DNA from: Atlantibacter sp. RC6
Lineage (GTDB): Bacteria; Pseudomonadota; Gammaproteobacteria; Enterobacterales; Enterobacteriaceae
Assembly: GCF_014193285.1 (NCBI RefSeq)
Contig: NZ_JACHZE010000011.1
Coordinates: 1 to 64,000 of the forward strand
Length of the DNA stretch: 64,000 nucleotides
Direction of reading: 5' to 3'
Position 1 is the first letter of the stretch. Every line of letters starts with the position of its first letter. This document shows, one piece after another, positions 55,303-64,000 of the stretch. The notes under the pieces are model-generated. The model was given only the letters and a program-made list of their open reading frames with translations. It was not told where the DNA came from and did no database searches. A program made the position numbers and the translations under genes.

Positions 55303-55578
55303 TTAACGACGGCCTTCAGCGATAGCGGTCACAGCCTGCAGTTCGGCGGCTTCCTGCTCCTGCTGCTCCTGACGATCGCGAACATCAAGGATCTGATTGG
55401 TGATCAGGCCTTCTTCGATTTCGCGCAGCGCAATCACAGTCGTCTTATCGTTTTCTTCCGGTACCAGCGGATCTTTACCGCCAACCTGCATCTGACGAGC
55501 GCGACGCGCAGCGACAAGTACCAGGTCAAAACGGTTACCAATTTTCTCTACAGCGTCCTGAACAGTTACGCGTGCCAT
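55303..55578 (-). CDS. rpoZ: RNA polymerase omega subunit
   Basis: A 91-aa omega subunit, identical in length to E. coli, that helps fold beta-prime into RNA polymerase and forms part of ppGpp site 1. [29 protein letters not shown] is the conserved core. It lies 19 bp before spoT and 54 bp after gmk, linking ppGpp metabolism with one of its targets. Confidence 0.98.
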   Translation of the reverse strand: MARVTVQDAVEKIGNRFDLVLVAARRARQMQVGGKDPLVPEENDKTTVIALREIEEGLITNQILDVRDRQEQQEQEAAELQAVTAIAEGRR

Positions 55579-55632
55579 ATATAAAAAGCTCCACAGATGA
55601 AGAAATGACTGGGCATGATACTGAAACTATCT

Positions 55633-56403
<771 letters not shown>

Positions 56404-56415
56404 TCATCGACCTGA

Positions 56416-58194
<1,779 letters not shown>

Positions 58195-58330
58195 TCGCGG
58201 TATGCCTCATATAACAAGGTTAATGCTTGTAGGTGTAGAATAAACCCGGTAAATACATCTCAACCTGGCCGTTACCTCAATAATTTCAGCGGCTTCACTT
58301 AACGGTCAAATCATGCGCGAAGAAGATAAA

Positions 58331-59767
58331 ATGCCAGACGATGTTGCTCTTTCCACTCATTCTCGTGAGCACGGCTTCTGGACGGCTGACCGGGTTGCGC
58401 TGGCGGCATCAGGAACATGGCTGCGCCCCCCGGCTGAAAACTGGGCTGCCACCGGGGTATCAATTTACGCACCCGCTATGCAGCCAGGGAATATTGCTGT
58501 GGTGCGTACCGAGCTTGATAAATGTGGGATGCCTGAAGATGCCGTGAGGCAAATGCATTCTTTGCCAGCCTGCATTATGACAACCGCGCCGGAATTACTG
58601 GATAACGTCAATCTTCCCGTGATCCAGGTTGCAGACGCCACTGAGGCGGTGCTGGGTATGGGGCGCTACGCGCGCGATCGAATGAATGGCCAGATCATCG
58701 GCGTGACGGGTAGCGCCGGGAAAACGACCTGTGTCGCGATGCTGACCGAAGCGCTAACGCCATGGGGGCCGGTGCGTCAGAGCGCCCATAATGCCAACCT
58801 GCCGCGCGGTGTTGCCTGGAACCTGGCGTCTATGCCCTGGGATACGCCCTATATCGTGCTGGAGATGGCGATTGGACGCATGGCGGTCAGTTCCCGGATG
58901 GCGCGTCCGCATGTGGCGATTTTTACCAACATCCAGCCTGCGCATTTAGGTGAAACGGATACGCTGCGTGATATCGCGGTAACCAAGAGCGCCATTTTTC
59001 TGGGCATGGCAGAGGGAAGTATTGCAATACTTAATCGCGATATGCAGGAGTGGGATACGGTTTATCAGGCCGCTCTAAAGCGCAAACTGACGGTTGTCAC
59101 CTATGGTGAACATGCGGATTGCGACGTCCAACTGCTGGAGTATGAATCGAAGCTTCAGCGCGTTAAGGTTCGCGCCAAAGATTCGGTACTGGAATATACG
59201 CTCGGCGCGGGCGGTAAACATATTGCGCTCAATAGCCTCGCGGTACTGGCCACGCTGGACGCGCTGAATCTTCCTTGCGGGCCGGCGCTGGTAAAACTTA
59301 GCCAATTCAGGGCGCTGGCGGGCAGGGGCGAAGAGAAGTCGCTGCGTGTGAAAGGGCGTCAGATCACCGTTATTGACGATGCCTATAACGCCAACCCTGG
59401 CTCGATGAAAGCCGCCTTAGAACGAGTAAGCGAAATAGAATCCGCCGGACGACGCATTGCCGTATTGGGGGAAATGGCGGAGCTGGGTGGACATTCTGAG
59501 CGCTATCATACCGAGCTGGCTGCCATTCTGAATCAGTCGCATATCGATCGTGTTTTTATGGTAGGGGAAGCTTATCAACAATGCTGGAACGCTCTGTTGC
59601 CTGAAAAAAAGGGCGCGTTAGTTATTAATCACACTGAGTTAAGGCCATTACTGATTCGTCAAATCGAGGAAGGGGATGTTGTGCTGTTTAAGGGATCGCA
59701 CAGTACACGCATCCATGATTTAGTGCGTTGGATTAAAGCGATTGCGGATAGCGAGCCGCTGTTGTAA
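58331..59767 (+). CDS. MurF-like Mur ligase paralogue
   Basis: A 478-aa Mur-family ATP-dependent amide ligase most like MurF. The N-terminal domain (about 15-115) resembles MurF domain 1 (ATGVSIYAPAMQPGNIAV). The ATP loop is TGSAGKTT (126-133). NANLPRGVAWNL, VLEMAIGRM and the probable carbamyl-lysine K219 (TKSAIFLG) follow. The C-terminal ligase domain has the MurF hallmark DDAYNANPGSM (349-359) and LFKGSHSTRIH. All key residues look intact, so it should be catalytic. It is not in the mra cell-wall cluster but behind ligB, 136 bp downstream with its own possible promoter (TAGAAT at 58236). An ATG six codons upstream (58313) is an alternative start. Substrate is unknown. Confidence 0.88.
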   Translation: MPDDVALSTHSREHGFWTADRVALAASGTWLRPPAENWAATGVSIYAPAMQPGNIAVVRTELDKCGMPEDAVRQMHSLPACIMTTAPELLDNVNLPVIQVADATEAVLGMGRYARDRMNGQIIGVTGSAGKTTCVAMLTEALTPWGPVRQSAHNANLPRGVAWNLASMPWDTPYIVLEMAIGRMAVSSRMARPHVAIFTNIQPAHLGETDTLRDIAVTKSAIFLGMAEGSIAILNRDMQEWDTVYQAALKRKLTVVTYGEHADCDVQLLEYESKLQRVKVRAKDSVLEYTLGAGGKHIALNSLAVLATLDALNLPCGPALVKLSQFRALAGRGEEKSLRVKGRQITVIDDAYNANPGSMKAALERVSEIESAGRRIAVLGEMAELGGHSERYHTELAAILNQSHIDRVFMVGEAYQQCWNALLPEKKGALVINHTELRPLLIRQIEEGDVVLFKGSHSTRIHDLVRWIKAIADSEPLL

Positions 59768-59796
59768 CGGCTCTGGCTACTTCTTTCGCAGAGAAC

Positions 59797-60420
59797 CTAG
59801 TGCGCGGAGTGTTTGTAATGGAACACCGGTAATCCAAGTTTGAATCGCAGGGCCAGCAACCGAGCCGTAAAGCCAAACAGCAGGGTGCTGATGATAATGA
59901 CGTCCTGGTTAGAGATGTAATGCTGTAGCCCGATATAGAGTACCGCAGCGGCGAATGAGACGCCCGCGTAAAGCTCTTTTTGAAACACCAGCGGGATGCG
60001 CTTGCAGAACATGTCACGCAGCACACCGCCAAACACGCCGGTTACCACGGCGGCGATTGAGGCAATGATGGGGCCTTCGCCCATATCCAGCGCGATTTGT
60101 GCGCCAATAATCGAGAAAACGATTAAACCGAGGGCGTCGAGAACTAAAAACAGGCGGCGTAAATGCGGCATAACCGGTGCGACGATAGTGGTCAGTACCG
60201 CGGCGACAGCGACGATCACAACATATTCCGGGTTTTTTACCCAACCTAAAGGGTAGTGGCCCAGCAAAATATCTCTTACCGATCCTCCGCCAAGCGCGGT
60301 GGCCGTTGCGATGATGATAACGCCAAACGTATCCATACGACGACGGCCCGCTGCCAGCGCACCGGTCATGGCTTCAGCGGTGATACCAATTAAATACAGA
60401 ATATGAAGCAGCATGAGCAC
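59797..60420 (-). CDS. yicG: YicG, TRIC-like glycine channel family protein
   Basis: A 207-aa inner-membrane protein with about seven helices and the UPF0126/TRIC-type double repeat: [37 protein letters not shown] and its second copy [21 protein letters not shown]. coli YicG is 205 aa and has been linked to glycine transport. It is convergent with the MurF-like gene (29 bp between stops). Confidence 0.94.
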   Translation of the reverse strand: MLMLLHILYLIGITAEAMTGALAAGRRRMDTFGVIIIATATALGGGSVRDILLGHYPLGWVKNPEYVVIVAVAAVLTTIVAPVMPHLRRLFLVLDALGLIVFSIIGAQIALDMGEGPIIASIAAVVTGVFGGVLRDMFCKRIPLVFQKELYAGVSFAAAVLYIGLQHYISNQDVIIISTLLFGFTARLLALRFKLGLPVFHYKHSAH

Positions 60421-60508
60421 CCCCGAAAATGAGGGTGAAAGAGTAACGTTTTGTGCGCGATGTCACGATTGAGATTTTCTAAATCAAGCGGTTTCGGATT
60501 AGTTAAAC

Positions 60509-61588
60509 TTATGGTTGATGGCGCTGCTGCTTGAGTTCTGTAAGCTTTTTATCTACCGCATCGCATAAGATATCTAAGGGCATATCACCAATTGCAGGCG
60601 TCTCAGTCACCAGTTGAACGGCACCCGGATAATTAGGCGCCCAAATCTTATAGCCCACCAGCCCGGTGTCTTTCAGGCGCCGGGTATTATAAACCGCCAC
60701 CAGCGGCGTGTTAAATGTACAGGCCATATGCACGATAGAGGTGTCCGGGCTAATGACCAGATCGGCATGTCTGACTATTTCAACGGCGGTATTGATTGTG
60801 CTGTCAGGCACGAACTCAGCATCTGCAATACCCAGACTTTGCAGTTTATCACTGCGGCCAATAAGCAAAACGCGTACCGCATCGTACCGCTGTTTCAAAA
60901 AGGAAATGATCCCCTGCACTTGTTCCCGGGAGAAATCTTTATCTTCCGAGCCGGTAAAAGGGTTAATTGCAATAAGCCAGCCATCGGCAGGGCGAGTTAA
61001 ATAATGACTAAGCGCGGCCAGCGCGTTGGGATCGCTGCCCAGGTAATACTGAAAAGGCGCATCGGGCAGATTAAATAAAGACAGGACGTTACGGTGCCGT
61101 TCCGTGATGTGCTTTTCGCTGTTCAGTAATTCAATCTGCTGGGTATATTGCGCACAGCCGGGTTTGTTAAACCCAATCACATGGCGAGGTGCCAGCCGAT
61201 AAAGCAAATTAAGCCTTTCGTGACTAAACACGTCATCAAAATCAATGACAACATCAAAACGTTGCTGCCGCAGCGGTTGTAAAGACATGCGTCTTTCATA
61301 GCGATAAGTCTGTTTTACCGCATCACAATGCTCGAGCAACTTTGCGCATATTTTCCCGGTCAGCACGGAGACCTCATAGCCGTGGTCGGCAAGCCGCTTA
61401 GCTGTTCCGGTCGTCACGATCATATCGCCGATTTTATCATCCAGACGTAACAGTAAAACGCGTTTAACCTTTTCTGGTTGCCACGGCTGCGGACGGAACG
61501 TGGCGTTTAGCCAGGCATTAAGCAGTTTTAATTTCAGAGTGCGCAATGCGTCATTTTTTGCGCGGTTGAATTGTCTTAATGCCTGCAT
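60509..61588 (-). CDS. Family 9 glycosyltransferase (heptosyltransferase-like)
   Basis: A 359-aa GT-B glycosyltransferase of family 9, the ADP-heptose:LPS heptosyltransferases (WaaC/F/Q). Conserved blocks are VLLLRLDDKIGDMIVTTG (about 44-61), VIDFDDVFSHERLN, and the C-terminal donor-binding SPDTSIVHMACTFNTPLVAVYN. It has no membrane segment and should act at the cytoplasmic face of the inner membrane. It sits between yicG and yicC, where K-12 has dinD, away from the waa locus. A role in adding a core-oligosaccharide sugar is likely from family; donor and acceptor are not known. Confidence 0.88.
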   Translation of the reverse strand: MQALRQFNRAKNDALRTLKLKLLNAWLNATFRPQPWQPEKVKRVLLLRLDDKIGDMIVTTGTAKRLADHGYEVSVLTGKICAKLLEHCDAVKQTYRYERRMSLQPLRQQRFDVVIDFDDVFSHERLNLLYRLAPRHVIGFNKPGCAQYTQQIELLNSEKHITERHRNVLSLFNLPDAPFQYYLGSDPNALAALSHYLTRPADGWLIAINPFTGSEDKDFSREQVQGIISFLKQRYDAVRVLLIGRSDKLQSLGIADAEFVPDSTINTAVEIVRHADLVISPDTSIVHMACTFNTPLVAVYNTRRLKDTGLVGYKIWAPNYPGAVQLVTETPAIGDMPLDILCDAVDKKLTELKQQRHQP

Positions 61589-61683
61589 AGAGTGGATAAA
61601 CCAGGGGAGAGAGAAAGAGTGGCGTTCAAGATAACAAAGACGCTCTGGCGCAGCAAGAAAGTGACGCGGGCAAGGTAGGATGA

Positions 61684-61711
61684 AGAAAAGCCTGCGTATC
61701 CGCAGGCTTCA
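61684..61711 (-). terminator. Terminator downstream of yicC
   Basis: On the minus strand AAGCCTGCG / CGCAGGCTT with a 4-base loop is followed by a T-run. It lies 10 bp after the yicC stop. Confidence 0.85.
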
Positions 61712-61720
61712 GGTGAGCGA

Positions 61721-62584
61721 TTACTCAATATTCTGAATCTGTTCGCGCATTTGCTCGATCAGGACTTTCAATTCAATAGCGGAGTTCGTGACATCGGCAT
61801 TAATCGATTTCGATGCCAGCGTGTTCGACTCGCGGTTAAATTCCTGCATCATGAAATCGAGGCGGCGGCCCACAGCCTCTTTTTTCTTGAGGATGTTGTA
61901 GGTCTCTTTAACATGCGCTTCAAGGCGGTCGAGCTCTTCCGCCACATCAACACGTTGCGCCAGCAGAACCAGTTCTTGCTCAAGGCGGTTGTTTTCCAAC
62001 TGTACCTGGGCATCTTCAAGTTTGGCGACCAGCTTGTCGCGCTGCCACTGCATGATTTCCGGCATATGCGCGCGCACGTTTTTCACTTCGGCGCTTACGC
62101 CTTCAAGCCGCTGTTCAATCAGGGCTTTCAGCGCCTGGCCCTCGGTTTCGCGGGCGACGATAAAGTCATCCAGCGTGGCGTCGAGTGTGGCGAGAATTTC
62201 TGCAGCAATCGCATCCAGATCCTGCTCCTGAGCCGCCATCACGCCAGGCCAGCGTAGGATATCAACCGGGTTGATTTCGCCTTCATCGCTTTGCATTTTC
62301 ACCCAGTTCGCCGCAGCGACCAGCTGTTTTGCCAGTTTTTCGTTAAGGATCAACTCGCCCTGGGCGCTGGAGTCGGGTTCATAACGCAGATTACATTCGA
62401 TTTTTCCGCGGGTCAGGCGGTTACGAATACGTTCACGAACGACGGGCTCAAGGCTACGAAATTGCTCCGGCAGACGAATATAGGTTTCCAGGTAGCGCTG
62501 ATTCACGGAGCGCAATTCCCAGGCGGCGCTGCCCCATTCACCCTTGGTTTCACGCCGGGCGTAGGCGGTCATACTGCGGATCAT
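61721..62584 (-). CDS. yicC: YicC, endoribonuclease family protein
   Basis: A 287-aa member of the YicC/YloC family, same length as E. coli. N-terminal MIRSMTAYARRE is the hallmark, and the conserved C-terminal DUF1732 part ends KKKEAVGRRLDFMMQEFNRESNTLASKS. E. coli YicC has been reported to promote RNA decay (for example RyhB) and to be an endoribonuclease. It is divergent from rph. Confidence 0.95.
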   Translation of the reverse strand: MIRSMTAYARRETKGEWGSAAWELRSVNQRYLETYIRLPEQFRSLEPVVRERIRNRLTRGKIECNLRYEPDSSAQGELILNEKLAKQLVAAANWVKMQSDEGEINPVDILRWPGVMAAQEQDLDAIAAEILATLDATLDDFIVARETEGQALKALIEQRLEGVSAEVKNVRAHMPEIMQWQRDKLVAKLEDAQVQLENNRLEQELVLLAQRVDVAEELDRLEAHVKETYNILKKKEAVGRRLDFMMQEFNRESNTLASKSINADVTNSAIELKVLIEQMREQIQNIE

Positions 62585-62666
62585 AGATGTTCCCGTTTAA
62601 TGAGAATGATGAGGGGATTATAGCCACCCAGGGCCTGGCAGGATAGGAATAAGCGCCCGAAGTCCG

Positions 62667-62672
62667 TATAAT
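62667..62672 (+). promoter_or_regulatory. -10 element of the rph-pyrE promoter
   Basis: A perfect TATAAT lies 35 bp upstream of the rph start. The -35 region is not well conserved. It would drive the rph-pyrE operon. Confidence 0.6.
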
Positions 62673-62707
62673 GCGCAGCCACATTCGTTCTAAGCCGGAG
62701 AAAACCC

Positions 62708-63424
62708 ATGCGTCCAGCTGGTCGTAGCGCCAATCAGGTGCGTCCTGTCACTCTGACACGTCATTATACTAAACACGCTGAAGGTTCCGTGCTGGTCGAG
62801 TTTGGCGACACCAAAGTTCTGTGCACCGCTTCCATTGATGAAGGCGTGCCGCGCTTTTTGAAAGGCCAGGGGCAGGGATGGATCACAGCGGAATACGGCA
62901 TGTTGCCCCGCGCTACCCATACCCGTAACGCGCGCGAAGCGGCGAAAGGCAAGCAGGGCGGAAGAACACTGGAAATCCAGCGACTGATTGCCCGTTCTCT
63001 GCGCGCCGCCGTCGATCTTAAGGCGCTGGGCGAATTCACCATTACGCTGGATTGCGATGTGATCCAGGCGGATGGCGGTACGCGCACCGCGTCGATTACC
63101 GGTGCCTGCGTGGCGCTGGCAGATGCGCTGAATGCGCTGGTGGCGAACGGCAAACTAAAGACCAATCCGCTGAAAGGCATGGTTGCCGCGGTATCCGTTG
63201 GGATTGTTGCCGGTGAAGCGGTTTGCGATCTGGAATATGTGGAAGATTCTGCGGCGGAAACCGATATGAACGTGGTGATGACCGAAGATGGCCGCATCAT
63301 TGAAGTCCAGGGCACCGCAGAAGGCGAACCCTTTACTCACGAACAGCTGCTTGAGCTGCTGGCGTTAGCCCGTGGGGGAATCGAATCGATTGTCGCGTCG
63401 CAGAAGGCGGCGTTAGAAAATTAA
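62708..63424 (+). CDS. rph: RNase PH, full length
   Basis: A 238-aa phosphorolytic 3'-5' exoribonuclease that trims tRNA 3' ends. It has the family start [14 protein letters not shown], the phosphate-binding [20 protein letters not shown], and [19 protein letters not shown]. The reading frame is intact to the full 238 residues, unlike the frameshifted rph of K-12 MG1655, which reduces pyrE expression. Translation of rph to its end matters for the downstream pyrE attenuator. Confidence 0.97.
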   Translation: MRPAGRSANQVRPVTLTRHYTKHAEGSVLVEFGDTKVLCTASIDEGVPRFLKGQGQGWITAEYGMLPRATHTRNAREAAKGKQGGRTLEIQRLIARSLRAAVDLKALGEFTITLDCDVIQADGGTRTASITGACVALADALNALVANGKLKTNPLKGMVAAVSVGIVAGEAVCDLEYVEDSAAETDMNVVMTEDGRIIEVQGTAEGEPFTHEQLLELLALARGGIESIVASQKAALEN

Positions 63425-63428
63425 TCGT

Positions 63429-63456
63429 AAGGCGACCAGTGAGTCGCCTTTTTTTT
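63429..63456 (+). promoter_or_regulatory. pyrE attenuator/terminator
   Basis: AAGGCGAC / GTCGCCTT with a 6-base loop and a run of eight T, 5 bp after rph. In E. coli the same element is the UTP-sensitive attenuator of pyrE, relieved when ribosomes translating rph follow a slow polymerase. Confidence 0.9.
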
Positions 63457-63504
63457 GCCATTTATTCGTACAACTCATTTGAAAGCTTTAGAAGGAGCAA
63501 ATCC

Positions 63505-64000
63505 ATGAAACCGTATCAACGCCAGTTTATTGAATTTGCGCTCAACAAACAGGTATTGAAGTTTGGCGAGTTTACGCTGAAGTCCGGGCGCAAAAGCCCC
63601 TATTTCTTCAATGCCGGGCTGTTCAATACCGGTCGTGACCTGGCGTTGTTAGGGCGCTTTTATGCCGAAGCGCTGGTGGATTCCGGCATTGATTTTGATT
63701 TGCTGTTTGGGCCTGCGTATAAAGGCATTCCGATTGCCACCACCACGGCGGTAGCGCTTGCTGAACACCATGACCGGGATGTGCCGTATTGCTTTAACCG
63801 TAAAGAAGCCAAAGATCACGGCGAAGGCGGCACCCTGGTAGGGAGCCCACTGGAAGGCCGAATCATGCTGGTGGATGATGTGATTACCGCCGGTACAGCG
63901 ATCCGCGAATCCATGGAAATTATTCAGGCGCACGGTGCTACGCTTGCGGGCGTGCTGATTTCTCTCGACCGCCAGGAGCGCGGGCGCGCGGACATTTCAG
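63505..64000 (+). CDS. pyrE: Orotate phosphoribosyltransferase, 5' part
   Basis: The first 165 codons of PyrE (213 aa in E. coli), cut by the window end. The enzyme makes OMP from orotate and PRPP in pyrimidine synthesis. It begins [13 protein letters not shown] behind AAGGAG and shows [20 protein letters not shown] and the PRPP-binding signature [16 protein letters not shown]. It lies after the attenuator in the rph-pyrE operon. Confidence 0.97.
   Translation, partial: MKPYQRQFIEFALNKQVLKFGEFTLKSGRKSPYFFNAGLFNTGRDLALLGRFYAEALVDSGIDFDLLFGPAYKGIPIATTTAVALAEHHDRDVPYCFNRKEAKDHGEGGTLVGSPLEGRIMLVDDVITAGTAIRESMEIIQAHGATLAGVLISLDRQERGRADIS

Overview
The window is chromosomal DNA from an enteric gammaproteobacterium in the Escherichia/Salmonella/Citrobacter group. 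Most proteins match the lengths, active sites and gene order I know from E. coli K-12: PolA 928 aa, GlnA 469, BipA 607, YihQ 678, RecG 693. The species cannot be fixed by eye. The accessory content (TauE-type permease, two-partner-secretion genes, orphan pilins, MurF paralogue) suggests Citrobacter or Salmonella rather than K-12.

Layout. 1-130: 3' end of an rrn operon (5S rRNA and terminator). 185-17675: conserved block mobB-mobA-yihD-srkA-dsbA-yihG-polA-spf-engB-csrC-yihI-hemN-yshB-glnG-glnL-glnA-typA, with the complete nitrogen-control module (sigma-54 promoter and NtrC sites). 17678-30125: the sulfoquinovose (sulfo-EMP) locus ompL-yihO-yihP-[TauE permease]-yihQ-yihR-yihS-yihT-yihU, divergent from yihV-yihW; the diagnostic catalytic residues of YihQ, YihS and YihT are all present.

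30127-42290 is an accessory island between yihW and yihX. It holds an FhaC/ShlB-type outer-membrane translocator with a Gly/Ser-rich lipoprotein, and an operon for a 2-keto-3-deoxy sugar acid (Fe-alcohol dehydrogenase, two diverged DgoK-like kinases, MFS permease, KDPG-type aldolase). Between that operon and its probable IclR regulator lie a decayed ISL3-type transposase fragment and a pair of DUF4225-like/small membrane protein modules. There, a 109-aa membrane-protein gene sits inside a split DUF4225-like gene between 48-bp direct repeats.

42421-45306 is the conserved yihX-yihY-dtd-fabY set. At about 45.3 kb it abuts yicH-xanP-(two orphan pilins where K-12 has gltS)-recG-trmH-spoT-rpoZ-gmk-ligB-(MurF paralogue)-yicG-(family 9 glycosyltransferase)-yicC-rph-pyrE, in inverted orientation. 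In K-12 these blocks lie on opposite sides of oriC, so the window contains the joint of a large inversion spanning the origin.

The most interesting regions are the split DUF4225 locus (39.4-41.1 kb), the keto-deoxy sugar acid operon, the translocator/lipoprotein pair, the extra permease in the sulfoquinovose operon, and the MurF paralogue with a nearby glycosyltransferase.
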